NCBI RefSeq assembly: GCF_000284015.1
Contig: NC_016943.1
Coordinates: 1,467,541 to 1,531,540, forward strand
DNA length: 64,000 nt
Source: Blastococcus saxobsidens DD2
Lineage (GTDB): Bacteria; Actinomycetota; Actinomycetes; Mycobacteriales; Geodermatophilaceae
Direction: 5' to 3'
Each line of letters opens with the position of its first letter. Position 1 is the stretch's first letter. The notes beneath the pieces were generated by a model, which was given only the letters and a program-made list of their open reading frames with translations, made no database searches and was not told the DNA's origin. This document shows, in pieces, positions 35,993-45,061 of this stretch. Both the position numbers and the translations under genes were made by a program.

Positions 35993-37633
35993 ATGTCCCA
36001 CATGGCCAGGAGAAGAACGACGAGCAGGCTCAGCGCTGCAGTGGCGCTCGGCCTGTTCGGCACGGCGAGCAGCGTGGGCGCGACGGGGGCGGCGGCGGCG
36101 CCCGCGTCGCCGGCGAATGGTCAGTTCGAACTGCCCGAGGGATACCAGATCGAACAGGTCGTCGGCGGGCTTCAGCTGCCCAGCTCGATCACCTGGGACG
36201 ACGAAGGGCGCATGTACGTGGGCGAGGCCGGCAGCGGGCTCTTCCCCGAGCAGCTCGCGCCCATCCGCATCCTCGAGGTCGCGAACGGGCAGGCGACGCC
36301 GGTCATCGAGCTCGACGAGGCGGTCGAGCCCGCATTGGTAGGACTCAAGTGGCACGACGGCGCCTTCTACTTCACCCACCGGGCCGAGGATCTCACCGGG
36401 GCGGTGTCGCGGGCCACGCCCGACGGCGAGGTGGAGCTGCTCTTCGACGGCATCCTGGACAGCCAGGCCGAGCACCAGATCAACGACATCGACGTGGGGC
36501 CCGACGGCCGGATGTACGTGTCGGTGGGGCCGGCCGGCAACGCCGGCGTGATGGGTCCCTCGGTGGCTCCGTGGGTCATGCGGAGCCCCGGCGTGCACAC
36601 CACGCCGTGCGAGGACATCGTGCTGACCGGGCACAACTACCAGACCCCGAACTTCCTGACCGAGGACCCGGACGACATGGTGCTCACCGGGGCCTACGTC
36701 CCGTTCGGCACCCCGACCGAGCCCGGGCAGGTGATCGAGGGCGTGGAGAAGTGCGGCGGCTCCATCCTGACCTTCGACCCGGACAACGCCGAGGAGACCA
36801 TCGAGACCCACGCCTGGGGATTCCGCAACCTGCTCGGCCTCACCTGGACTGACGACGGCGAGATGTTCGTCGCCGAGAACGGCTACGACATCCGCGGTTC
36901 CCGTCCGGTGCAGGGCGAGATCGATGCGACGCTCCGCGTCGAGCCCGGCCGCTGGTACGGGGTCCCCGAGTACTCCGCGAGCCGGGAACCCCTGACCGAG
37001 CCGCAGTTCGAGCCGCCGGACCAGTTCCAGGTTCCCGTATTCCTGGGCACCGACGAGGAGCTGGGCAAGATCCTCGGATCGGTCATCGATGTGGAGGCCA
37101 GCGGTCTGACCCCGCCCGACCCCGAGTGGGTCCTCGGGCGGCACGCCTTCAACTCGTCCCCGTCGATGATCGACATCGCACCCGAGGGCTTCGGGGAATT
37201 CGCCGGACAGATGATGGTCGCCGAGTGGGGCGACCTGGCGCCGCCGACCAACCCGCTGCGCGAGGGGAACATCGGGCGCCAGGTCGTGGCGGTCGACACC
37301 GAGACCGGCGAGATCACGCCGTTCGTGAAGGGCGACCCGATCGCTCGTCCGTTCGACGTGCAGTTCGGCCCGGACGGCGCGATGTACATCGTCGACTACG
37401 GCATCGTGAACATCGACATGGAGCTCAAGCCGCCGTACGCCTACCAGCCGGGCACCGGTGGCATCTGGAAGGTGACCCGGATGCCGGTGGGCGGCGTCGA
37501 CGCCGGCGCCGGCAGCACCGCCGGTGTCGAATCGATGGGCCTGTTCCTCCTCGGCAGCACGGCCTTGGCCGGTGCCGCCGTCGCGGGCGCCATGGTCGTC
37601 CGCCGCCGCCGCCGCCGCGCCGAAGACGGCTGA
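35993..37633 (+). CDS. secreted, membrane-anchored beta-propeller protein (PQQ sugar dehydrogenase-like fold)
   Basis: A 546-residue exported protein. The signal peptide (RRRTTSRLSAAVALGLFG) has an Ala-rich cleavage region near residue 36. The body resembles soluble glucose/sorbosone dehydrogenase-like propellers, with repeats such as SSITWDDEGRMYVGEAGSG, INDIDVGPDGRMYVSVGPAG and WGFRNLLGLTWTDDGEMFVA. PQQ or calcium binding was not verified. The C-terminus has one membrane helix (about 515-535) followed by a run of arginines. This looks like a cell-surface anchor, but no LPXTG motif is visible. AGGAGAG precedes the ATG, and a strong terminator follows, so it is monocistronic. Confidence 0.8.
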   Translation: MSHMARRRTTSRLSAAVALGLFGTASSVGATGAAAAPASPANGQFELPEGYQIEQVVGGLQLPSSITWDDEGRMYVGEAGSGLFPEQLAPIRILEVANGQATPVIELDEAVEPALVGLKWHDGAFYFTHRAEDLTGAVSRATPDGEVELLFDGILDSQAEHQINDIDVGPDGRMYVSVGPAGNAGVMGPSVAPWVMRSPGVHTTPCEDIVLTGHNYQTPNFLTEDPDDMVLTGAYVPFGTPTEPGQVIEGVEKCGGSILTFDPDNAEETIETHAWGFRNLLGLTWTDDGEMFVAENGYDIRGSRPVQGEIDATLRVEPGRWYGVPEYSASREPLTEPQFEPPDQFQVPVFLGTDEELGKILGSVIDVEASGLTPPDPEWVLGRHAFNSSPSMIDIAPEGFGEFAGQMMVAEWGDLAPPTNPLREGNIGRQVVAVDTETGEITPFVKGDPIARPFDVQFGPDGAMYIVDYGIVNIDMELKPPYAYQPGTGGIWKVTRMPVGGVDAGAGSTAGVESMGLFLLGSTALAGAAVAGAMVVRRRRRRAEDG

Positions 37634-37665
37634 CCCCGGCCGTCGGGGGCGGAGCACGCGCAATC

Positions 37666-37705
37666 CCCGTGGCCGCCGGCGCGTTCGCACGCCGGCGGCC
37701 ACGGG
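37666..37705 (+). terminator. terminator after the beta-propeller gene
   Basis: CCCGTGGCCGCCGGCG (37666-37681) and CGCCGGCGGCCACGGG (37690-37705) form a perfect 16-bp stem with an 8-base loop, 33 bases after the stop. Confidence 0.85.
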
Positions 37706-38083
37706 TCTGCTCGTCGTCGGTGCCCAGCTGGTCCGGCCGGATAAGACCCGCTGGGGCGCCGAACGCGGCTACCGCGAACTGACGACCGATCTGTACCGGG
37801 ACCCCGGGCGATACGTCGACCTGTCGACATCCCGCCGTGACGACGCGTCTCGGAAGCGCCCGGCACACCGCTGTTTCGAGGCATTGCCGTAACCGAATGC
37901 CCGACGAGCCGTTGGTCAGCGCGGTGTCGACATGTCGACATCCCGGACCGCTTCGCCGCGGCCGGATCGCGACCGGCTGCACGGGGGAGCCGGTCGCCGC
38001 GGCCTCCGCTCCGGCCCCCGGGTCCGGACGGCGGCCAGCCGGGCGGGGCCGGTCCTCACGGGGCCGGCCCTGGTGGCCCCGGA
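37706..38083 (+). other. intergenic region with repeated GTCGAC elements
   Basis: About 380 bases without a convincing gene; short open frames here show no domain. Two near-identical 20-base elements, GTCGACCTGTCGACATCCCG (37815-37834) and GTCGACATGTCGACATCCCG (37926-37945), lie 111 bases apart in the same orientation. The second is embedded in the perfect 16-base palindrome TGTCGACATGTCGACA (37925-37940). They look like operator sites for an unknown regulator. Confidence 0.5.
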
Positions 38084-38089
38084 TAGGCT
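38084..38089 (+). promoter_or_regulatory. -10 element of nadD-rsfS operon
   Basis: TAGGCT lies 6 bases before the GTG at 38096, in the leaderless layout. Confidence 0.45.
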
Positions 38090-38095
38090 CGGACG

Positions 38096-38839
38096 GTGGC
38101 AGGACGACGAGTCGGCGTGATGGGCGGGACCTTCGATCCCATCCACCACGGCCACCTGGTGGCCGCCAGCGAGGTCGCCGGCCTCTTCGGGCTGGACGAG
38201 GTCGTGTTCGTGCCCACCGGGGAGCCGTGGCAGAAGAGCGACCAGGCGGTCAGCCCGGCGGAGGACCGGTACCTGATGACGGTCATCGCGACCGCGTCCA
38301 ACCCGCGGTTCTCCGTCAGCCGGGTCGACATCGATCGAGGCGGCCCCACCTACACGTTCGACACCCTCACCGACCTGCAGGCCCAGCGGCCCGGTGCCGA
38401 GCTGTTCTTCATCACCGGCGCCGACGCGCTGGCCCAGATCATGACCTGGCGGGACGGCGCCCGGTGCTTCGAGCTGGCGCACTTCATCGGTGTGACTCGG
38501 CCCGGGTACACCCTGGTCGATTCGCACCTGCCCGAAGGCGGGGTCAGCCTGGTCGAGATCCCGGCCCTCGCGATCAGCTCCAGCGACTGCCGCGACCGCG
38601 TGGGCCGCGGCATGCCCGTCTGGTACCTGGTCCCCGACGGGGTGGTGCAGTACATCGAGAAGCGCGGGCTCTACCGCCAGCCGTCCCGCCGGCAGCAGCC
38701 CGCGGTCGCGGACGGGCGCGCGACCGGTGACCGGCCGACGTACGACCGCCCACCGCCCGACGCACCCGGGAACACCTCCGAGGGCGCCGGCGCTGAATCA
38801 TCATCGACGACTTCTCACCTCCAGGAGGTACCCCGATGA
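38096..38839 (+). CDS. nadD: nicotinate-nucleotide adenylyltransferase
   Basis: A 247-residue NAD biosynthesis enzyme that adenylates nicotinate mononucleotide. The nucleotidyltransferase motif [20 protein letters not shown] (~residue 6) and the C-terminal [13 protein letters not shown] (the SxTxxR-like site) are present. The last ~50 residues (from about 200) are a polar, unconserved tail. rsfS starts within its stop, in the usual nadD-rsfS-phosphatase order. Confidence 0.94.
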   Translation: MAGRRVGVMGGTFDPIHHGHLVAASEVAGLFGLDEVVFVPTGEPWQKSDQAVSPAEDRYLMTVIATASNPRFSVSRVDIDRGGPTYTFDTLTDLQAQRPGAELFFITGADALAQIMTWRDGARCFELAHFIGVTRPGYTLVDSHLPEGGVSLVEIPALAISSSDCRDRVGRGMPVWYLVPDGVVQYIEKRGLYRQPSRRQQPAVADGRATGDRPTYDRPPPDAPGNTSEGAGAESSSTTSHLQEVPR

Positions 38840-39261
38840 CCGCCTCGGCCGAAGCACGGGAAACCGCGCTCGTCGCCGCGCAGGCGGCTGCGGACAAGCT
38901 GGCCACCGACGTCTCCGTCATCGACGTCAGCGACCGACTGGCGATCACCGACGCCTTCGTGCTCGCGTCGGCGCCCAACGAGCGGCAGGTCCAGGCCATC
39001 GTCGACGAGGTGGAGGAGCGGCTCCGCGAGCACGGCGTGAAGCCGGTGCGTCGCGAGGGCGTGGCCGAGGCCCGCTGGGTCCTGCTCGACTTCGTCGACG
39101 TCGTCGTCCACGTGCAGCACGCCGAGGAGCGCGCCTACTACGCCCTCGAGCGGCTCTGGAAGGACTGCCCCACCATCCCGTTCGTCGACTCGGCCGCGCC
39201 CGTCGCCGAGGGCTCGACCGACGCCGGCTCCCCTCCCGTCGCGGAGACGGCCGGCCAGTGA
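38836..39261 (+). CDS. rsfS: ribosomal silencing factor RsfS
   Basis: A 141-residue protein that binds L14 and blocks subunit joining in starved cells. Family motifs include [20 protein letters not shown] and [21 protein letters not shown] very strong ribosome site (CCAGGAGGTA) precedes the ATG, and this ATG lies within the nadD stop (ATGA). Confidence 0.95.
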   Translation: MTASAEARETALVAAQAAADKLATDVSVIDVSDRLAITDAFVLASAPNERQVQAIVDEVEERLREHGVKPVRREGVAEARWVLLDFVDVVVHVQHAEERAYYALERLWKDCPTIPFVDSAAPVAEGSTDAGSPPVAETAGQ

Positions 39262-40007
39262 CCCCGTCGGCCCTGCCCGAGCTGCCGGTGACCCGACTCG
39301 TGGTCTGGCGGCACGGGCGGACCGAGTGGAATGCGGCCGGCCGCTTCCAGGGCCAGCTAGACCCGCCGCTGGACGACGTCGGCCGCGCGCAGGCGGCCCA
39401 CACCGCGCCGCATCTGGTGGCGGCCGGGCTGGCGGGCCGCTCGACGGCGGTGGTCTCCAGCGACCTGGAGCGTGCTGTGGAGACCGCCCGGGCGCTGACC
39501 TCCCTGCTCGACGTGCCGTTGCGCCTGGACGCCCGGCTGCGCGAGCACGGCATGGGCGCCTGGGAAGGGCTGACCCGGGACGAGGTGGCCGAGCGCTACC
39601 CGGAGCAGTACGCCGACTGGATGGCCGGCCGGCCGGTGCGCGGCCGTGGTGGCGAGGAGCAGGTGGCGGTGGTCGAGCGGGTGCTCGCGGCATTGACCGA
39701 CCTGCCGCCGGTCGACGTGGCGGTCGTGGTGGCCCACGGCGGCACGAGCGGCCGGCTGCTCGAGCTGCTGCTCGAGCTCGGTCCCGACCACCGGCGCGTG
39801 TTCGGTCCGCTCGGCAACTGCGCCTGGAGCGAGCTGGTGCGGCAGAGCGGCCGGTGGCGGCTGGTGCGGCACAACTCGTCGGCCGGCCCGCTCCCGGAGG
39901 GGCTCTCCGTGCCCGCCGCCGAGCGGCTCCGGGTCGACCCGGGGCCCGGCACGGACGCAGCCGACGGCGGGGACCGACCCGCGCAGGACGCCGACGCCGT
40001 GGGCTGA
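39258..40007 (+). CDS. histidine phosphatase family protein (phosphoglycerate-mutase-like)
   Basis: A 249-residue branch-1 histidine phosphatase. The catalytic RHG motif is VWRHGRTEWNAAGRFQGQLD (~residue 18), and the second active-site His lies in VVVAHGGTSGRLL (~155). The conserved Glu is in REHGMGAWEG. In actinobacteria this gene follows nadD-rsfS, and some homologues are glucosyl-3-phosphoglycerate phosphatases (GpgP); the substrate here is unproven. The GTG overlaps the rsfS stop. Confidence 0.9.
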   Translation: MTPSALPELPVTRLVVWRHGRTEWNAAGRFQGQLDPPLDDVGRAQAAHTAPHLVAAGLAGRSTAVVSSDLERAVETARALTSLLDVPLRLDARLREHGMGAWEGLTRDEVAERYPEQYADWMAGRPVRGRGGEEQVAVVERVLAALTDLPPVDVAVVVAHGGTSGRLLELLLELGPDHRRVFGPLGNCAWSELVRQSGRWRLVRHNSSAGPLPEGLSVPAAERLRVDPGPGTDAADGGDRPAQDADAVG

Positions 40008-40056
40008 GCGGCCCGCCTGCGCGACGGGTGCCGGGCCCCTGCCCCGGGACGACGGC

Positions 40057-40062
40057 TAGCCT
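40057..40062 (+). promoter_or_regulatory. -10 element of degV-like gene
   Basis: TAGCCT lies 6 bases before the GTG at 40069. Confidence 0.45.
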
Positions 40063-40068
40063 CGCCGC

Positions 40069-40971
40069 GTGCGCGTCGCCGTCCTCACCGATTCGACGGC
40101 CTACCTGCCCCGGGCACTCGCCGACGAGTACGGCATCCACGTCGTCCCGCTCTACGTCGTGCTGGCCGGCCGGTCGGGGCGCGAGGGCGAGGACATCTCG
40201 TCGGAGGACGTGGCCCGGGCGCTGTCGTCGCGCGGCCAGCGGGTCTCCACGTCCCGGCCGACGCCGGGGGACTTCCTGGCCGCCTACCGTGCCGAGCTGG
40301 ATGCCGGCGCCGACCGGCTGGTGTCCGTCCACCTGTCGGCGGAGCTGTCCGGCACCTGGGACGCCGCCCGGGTCGCCGCGTCCCAGGTGGGGGAGCACAT
40401 CGTCTCCGTGGTGGACTCGCGATCGGCGGCGATGGGACTCGGGTTCGCGGTTGTCGCGGCCGCCCGTGCGGCGGCGGACGGGGCGGACCGGGACACCGTG
40501 GTCCGGGCGGCGCGGGAGGCCGCCGACGGCACTCGCACGCTGTTCGTCGTGGAAACCCTGGAGCACCTGCGCCGCGGCGGGCGGATCGGCTCCGCGGCCG
40601 CCGTCCTGGGGTCGGCCCTCGCGGTGAAGCCGGTGCTCCACGTGGTCGACGGGAAGGTCGTCCCGCTGGAGAAGGTGCGCACGTCGGCGCGGGCGCTGAG
40701 CCGGCTGGTGCAGCACGTCGTCGACCACGCGGGGGACCGGGAGGTCTCGCTCGCCGTCCACCACCTCGCCGCACCGGAGCGCGCCGACCGGCTGGTCACC
40801 GAACTCCGTGAGCGGGTGCCCGGCCTGCGGGAGCTGCACGTGAGCGAGCTGGGAGCCGCGATCGGGGCACACGTGGGCCCCGGCTCCGTCGGGGTGGTGA
40901 TCTCCACGGGCGCGCCTACGCCTGCGGAGCCGACGGACGGCCCGGCGCGCGACGATCCCGCGGCGCGATGA
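40069..40971 (+). CDS. DegV family fatty-acid-binding protein
   Basis: A 300-residue DegV-fold protein (FakB class), which holds a fatty acid for a kinase such as FakA. The N-terminal VAVLTDSTAYLPRALADEYG, the loop STSRPTPGDFLAAY and the motif HLSAELSGTWDAARVA are typical, as are FVVETLEHLRRGGRIG and the C-terminal HVGPGSVGVV. The last ~18 residues are an unconserved charged tail. No FakA gene is visible in the window. Confidence 0.9.
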   Translation: MRVAVLTDSTAYLPRALADEYGIHVVPLYVVLAGRSGREGEDISSEDVARALSSRGQRVSTSRPTPGDFLAAYRAELDAGADRLVSVHLSAELSGTWDAARVAASQVGEHIVSVVDSRSAAMGLGFAVVAAARAAADGADRDTVVRAAREAADGTRTLFVVETLEHLRRGGRIGSAAAVLGSALAVKPVLHVVDGKVVPLEKVRTSARALSRLVQHVVDHAGDREVSLAVHHLAAPERADRLVTELRERVPGLRELHVSELGAAIGAHVGPGSVGVVISTGAPTPAEPTDGPARDDPAAR

Positions 40972-41092
40972 TCGGCGAGGTCCCATCGGCCCAGCGTGCA
41001 CCGGGGACGGCGCCCGGGGCGGTTCGCCGTCCACAGGACGACCCGGCGTCCACAGTCCGGTCCTGACCGGCTCACGGCGGGGCGGCGCTCCC

Positions 41093-41098
41093 TAGCGT
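41093..41098 (+). promoter_or_regulatory. -10 element of comEA-comEC
   Basis: TAGCGT lies 7 bases before the GTG at 41106. Confidence 0.4.
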
Positions 41099-41105
41099 CG
41101 CCCGA

Positions 41106-41966
41106 GTGCGCCTGACCACCCGCCGCGGCGACGACGCCGACATCATCCGCGCCCGCCTGCGGGCGCTGCTGGCGGAGGAGGCGCCGGTCGGCGGGTGGCT
41201 CCCGGAGGAACAGCCGGACGAGGGTTGGCCGACCCCGTCAGCCCCGGCCGAGGAGCGGTCGCCTCTGCCGGACGGGCTCGCCGGCGAGGACGACGGGCTG
41301 CCGCAGGGCGTGGGCCGGCACCGCGCACCGGGGGTCGCCGTCCGTTGGGGCGCCGGCCCGAGCGGGTCCCGTGCCCTGTGGGTGGCGGCGGTGGCCACCA
41401 TCCTGGTGGTGCTGGGCTGGACGTGGCTGGAGCGGCCGCGGGTGGAACCGGCCGCCGCCGCGTCGGATGCCGCCGGCGCCTCCGCCCGGGTACCGGCGTC
41501 ACCGTCCGCACCGCCCGGCGAGGCGCCCTCGACACCTCCGACGGTGGTCGTCTCCGTGGTGGGCGAGGTGGCGCGGCCGGGCCTGGTCACGCTCGCCGCC
41601 GGAGCGCGGGTCGCCGATGCCGTCGCCGCCGCCGGTGGCCTCCTGCCCGACGCCGATCCGGCCTCGGTGAACCTGGCGGCTCCCGTCACCGACGGGCAGC
41701 AGATCCCGGTGGGTGCGCCGGCGGCGGCTGCACCGGTCGGCGGGGCCGGCGGTCCCGCCGGCGGGGGACCGGCTGGTCCGGTCGATCTCAACACCGCCGG
41801 GATGGCGGACCTGGACGCGCTGCCGGGCATCGGGCCGGTGCTCGCCCAGCGGATCGTCGACCACCGCACCCGGCACGGGCCGTTCCGCACCGTCGAGGAA
41901 CTCGACGAGGTCCCGGGAATCGGCCCGGCCATCGCGGCAGAGCTGGCCGAGCTGGTGGCCGTGTGA
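41106..41966 (+). CDS. comEA: ComEA family DNA-binding protein
   Basis: A 286-residue membrane protein. A cytoplasmic Pro/Glu-rich head is followed by one membrane helix (~95-113, ALWVAAVATILVVLGWTWL), then an SLBB domain (~138-190, VVVSVVGEVARPGLVTLAAG) and a C-terminal helix-hairpin-helix pair (LNTAGMADLDALPGIGPVLA, ELDEVPGIGPAIA) that binds double-stranded DNA. With comEC in the next overlapping frame it forms the DNA-uptake core. No type IV pilus genes are in this window, so natural competence cannot be judged. Confidence 0.92.
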   Translation: MRLTTRRGDDADIIRARLRALLAEEAPVGGWLPEEQPDEGWPTPSAPAEERSPLPDGLAGEDDGLPQGVGRHRAPGVAVRWGAGPSGSRALWVAAVATILVVLGWTWLERPRVEPAAAASDAAGASARVPASPSAPPGEAPSTPPTVVVSVVGEVARPGLVTLAAGARVADAVAAAGGLLPDADPASVNLAAPVTDGQQIPVGAPAAAAPVGGAGGPAGGGPAGPVDLNTAGMADLDALPGIGPVLAQRIVDHRTRHGPFRTVEELDEVPGIGPAIAAELAELVAV

Positions 41967-44900
41967 GCGACCGGCGACCGCCGGCCGGTCCGCCGGCGCC
42001 CGGCCGCTGGCACTGGCTCGACCTGCGGCTGTGGCCGGTCGCCGCCGCGGTCTGGGCGGTCGGGCTCGCGGCCCCGTTCCTGCCACAGCACCTGCTCACC
42101 GCTGGAGCGGTCGGGGGGATCGTGACCGCGGCGGTGGTCGGTGCGCGGGGCCGGGGCGCGCCTGCGGCGATCGTGCTGGTCGTGCTCGCCGGAACCACGG
42201 TCGCCTCCGGGGCCGCCGCGGTGCGGGCCGCGGCACAGGAGGGCTCGCCGCTCCGGGCCGCCGCGGAGTCCGGTGCCACGGCGGACGTGACGCTGACGGT
42301 CCGCAGCGATGCCCGGCGCCTGACCGGCCCAGGCGGCCCCCGGGTGCTGCTCGACGCCGAGGTCACCTCCCTGTCCGACGGCGGCACCGTCCATCGGGTG
42401 CGGGATGCGGTCCTGGTGTTCGCGCCGGCCGATGGCTGGACCGGAGCGCTCCCCGGCCAGGTCCTCCGCGTGCGCGCCCGGGTCGCGCTACCGGAGGTGG
42501 GCGACGACGTCGCCGCGGTGCTCACCGCGCGCGGGCCACCGGAACGCGGTGCGGGCCCGGGCGCCGTCCAGCGGGCGGCCGGCGCGCTGCGGGAGTCGCT
42601 GGCGACCGCCTCCGCGCGCGTGCTCGACGACCGGTCCGGTGGGCTGCTGCCGGGGCTGGTGGTCGGGGACACCCGCCGCATGGACGAGGTGCTCGACGAG
42701 GAGTTCCAGCGCGCCGGGCTGGCCCACCTGACCGCCGTCTCGGGCGCCAACGTGGCCATCGTGATCGCCTGCGTGCTGCACCCGCTCCGGCGGCGTGCCG
42801 TCGATCGCCGGGTGCAGGCCGGCGTGGCCCTGGTGGCCCTCGTGGGCTTCGTCGTCCTCGCCCGGCCCAGCGCGAGCGTGCTGCGTGCGGGTGCGATGGG
42901 CGCGGTGACGCTGTTCGCCCTCGCCTCCGGCCGCCCACGGGCCGCGCTGCCGGCCCTGGGTGCCGCGGTGACCGTGCTCCTGCTCGCCGTGCCGGAGTTC
43001 GCGCGCGACCCGGGCTTCGCGCTGTCGGTCACGGCGACCGCGGCCATCGTGCTGCTGGCCCCGCCGTGGGCCCGGCGGCTGCGCGCCGGTGGCTGGCCGG
43101 CGTGGGCAGCTGATGCCGTCTCGGTGAGCGTCGCCGCCGGGCTCGCCACGGCCCCGATCGTCGCGGGCCTGAACGGCACCGTCAGCCTGGTCTCGGTACC
43201 GGCGAACCTGCTTGCCGTCCCCGCGGTGACACCGGCGACCGTGTTCGGGCTGCTGGCGGCCCCGGCGGGGCTCGTGTCGCCCGCGCTCGGCGACGCGCTG
43301 GTGTGGCTCGCCGGCTGGCCGGTGCGCTGGATCGTCGGAGTGGCCGAGCGCGCCGCGGCCGCTCCGGACGCGGTCGCCGACTGGCCGGGGGGAACGCTCG
43401 GCGCCCTGCTGCTCGCCGGTGTGCTGCTCGGCGCCGGCTGGGCGTTCTGGCGCTTCCCGCGGCTGCGGCCCCTCGGGGTGGCCGCCCTGGTCGGTCTGGT
43501 CGTCGTCGCCTGGCCGCTGCGCCAGCGCGTCGACGGCTGGCCGCCTCCCGGTGCGGTGCTGGTCGCCTGCGACGTCGGGCAGGGCGACGCGCTGGTCCTG
43601 CCGGTGGGAGCCGGGCGCGGGATCCTCGTCGACGCCGGCCCTGACGTGGCCGCGGTCGACCGTTGCCTGGACCGGCTGGGCATCGACGAGCTGCCGCTGG
43701 TGCTGCTCTCGCACCTCGACGCCGACCACGTCGGCGGGCTGGCCGGCGCCCTGACCGGTCGGGCGGTCGGGGAGGTGGCCGGCGGGACCCTGCCACCCGG
43801 CGACGACCGCGCACCGGTGGTGGACGAGCTGGTGCGGCAGGCCGGCAGCACCCGCACCGTGCTGGTCCCCGGTGACCGGCGCACCGTGGCCGGGGTCGTG
43901 CTGGACGTCCTGGCTCCGGAACCCCGGCGGGCGACCGCGGCTGCGGAGAGCAACGACCTGTCCCTCGTCGTGCGGGTGACGGTGCGCGGTCTGCGGCTGC
44001 TGCTGACCGGTGACCTCGGCGCGGACGCGGAGACGCGGCTGCGCCGGGACGGCACCGATCTGCGGGCCGACGTGCTGAAGGTGCCGCACCACGGCAGCGG
44101 GGACGCCGACCCGGCCTTCCTGGCCGCCACCGGCGCCCGGATCGGGCTCATCTCCGTAGCGGCGGACAACTCCTACGGCCATCCGGCGCCCCGGCTGCTG
44201 GGCTGGCTGGCCGACGCCGGCATGCGGGTGCACCGCACCGACCGCGAGGGCGACCTCGCCGTCGTCGGCGAGGAGGGGGACTGGGGCGTCGTCCCGCGGG
44301 GGAGCAGCGGCGCGGACGCGGCGTCGGAGCGGCCGGCCACCCCCTGGCCGCATCCGACGGTGCCCGCGCCGGCTACCCGGCGGACCGGCGGGAACGGTCG
44401 GCGGCGCGTGGGACCATGCACCCGTGCCTGCAGCCCCGGTCGAGCCCACGTCGCGCCTGCGGGTGGTCATCGGCGAGGAGGAGCTGCTGCGGTCCCGCGC
44501 GGTCGGCGCCGTCCGCTCCGCCGTCCTCGCCCACCACCCCGACGCCGAGGTGCACGAGCTCGCCGCGCTCGGCCTGCCGGTGGGCCAGCTGGCCGACGTG
44601 CTCGCCCCGTCGCTGTTCGGCGGCCACCGGATGGTGGTGGTCACCGGGGTGCACGAGGCGGCCGGTGCGTTGACCGACTCGCTCACCGCCTACGCCAAGG
44701 ACCCGGATCCGGACCTGACGCTCGTCGTCGTGCACTCCGGCGGGAAGCGCAACGAGGCCCTGGTGAAGGCGTTCAAGGCCGCGGGAGCCGCGGTGGACGA
44801 CTGCCCGAAGGTCAGCTCGGTCGGCGACCGCATCGCCTTCGTGCGCAACGAGGTGCGCCGGCTGGGCGGCCGGATCACCCCCGATGCGGTCACCGCGCTG

Positions 44901-45061
44901 GTCGACGCCATCGGGGCCGACCTCCGGTCCCTGTCGGCCGCGGCCAGCCAGCTCGTCTCCGACTTCGGCGGCAGCGTCGATGCCGACGACGTCGCCCGGT
45001 TCCACCGGGGCCAGGCGGAGGTCACCGGCTTCACCGTCGCCGAGCGGGTGCTGACCGGTGA
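41963..45061 (+). CDS. comEC: ComEC/Rec2 DNA-translocation channel, with abnormal 3' end
   Basis: A polytopic membrane protein with the Competence domain (~200-470, GLVVGDTRRMDEVLDEEFQR and LAHLTAVSGANVAIVIACVL) and a C-terminal metallo-beta-lactamase-like domain (~530-780, DVGQGDALVLPVGAGRGILV, LLSHLDADHVGGL, KVPHHGSGDAD). Recognisable homology ends near base 44310. No stop exists in this frame until 45061, inside holA, so the formal product is 1032 residues and overlaps holA by 638 bases with Arg/Gly-rich shadow sequence. Either the stop was lost (or lies beyond a frameshift) or a true long overlap exists. The GTG start overlaps the comEA stop. Confidence 0.75.
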   Translation: MSDRRPPAGPPAPGRWHWLDLRLWPVAAAVWAVGLAAPFLPQHLLTAGAVGGIVTAAVVGARGRGAPAAIVLVVLAGTTVASGAAAVRAAAQEGSPLRAAAESGATADVTLTVRSDARRLTGPGGPRVLLDAEVTSLSDGGTVHRVRDAVLVFAPADGWTGALPGQVLRVRARVALPEVGDDVAAVLTARGPPERGAGPGAVQRAAGALRESLATASARVLDDRSGGLLPGLVVGDTRRMDEVLDEEFQRAGLAHLTAVSGANVAIVIACVLHPLRRRAVDRRVQAGVALVALVGFVVLARPSASVLRAGAMGAVTLFALASGRPRAALPALGAAVTVLLLAVPEFARDPGFALSVTATAAIVLLAPPWARRLRAGGWPAWAADAVSVSVAAGLATAPIVAGLNGTVSLVSVPANLLAVPAVTPATVFGLLAAPAGLVSPALGDALVWLAGWPVRWIVGVAERAAAAPDAVADWPGGTLGALLLAGVLLGAGWAFWRFPRLRPLGVAALVGLVVVAWPLRQRVDGWPPPGAVLVACDVGQGDALVLPVGAGRGILVDAGPDVAAVDRCLDRLGIDELPLVLLSHLDADHVGGLAGALTGRAVGEVAGGTLPPGDDRAPVVDELVRQAGSTRTVLVPGDRRTVAGVVLDVLAPEPRRATAAAESNDLSLVVRVTVRGLRLLLTGDLGADAETRLRRDGTDLRADVLKVPHHGSGDADPAFLAATGARIGLISVAADNSYGHPAPRLLGWLADAGMRVHRTDREGDLAVVGEEGDWGVVPRGSSGADAASERPATPWPHPTVPAPATRRTGGNGRRRVGPCTRACSPGRAHVAPAGGHRRGGAAAVPRGRRRPLRRPRPPPRRRGARARRARPAGGPAGRRARPVAVRRPPDGGGHRGARGGRCVDRLAHRLRQGPGSGPDARRRALRREAQRGPGEGVQGRGSRGGRLPEGQLGRRPHRLRAQRGAPAGRPDHPRCGHRAGRRHRGRPPVPVGRGQPARLRLRRQRRCRRRRPVPPGPGGGHRLHRRRAGADR

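Noticed and set aside
37524-37892. Open frame after the beta-propeller gene reading VVGAQLVRPDKTRWGAERGY
   Set aside because: It crosses the strong terminator hairpin, has no start context and no recognised domain.
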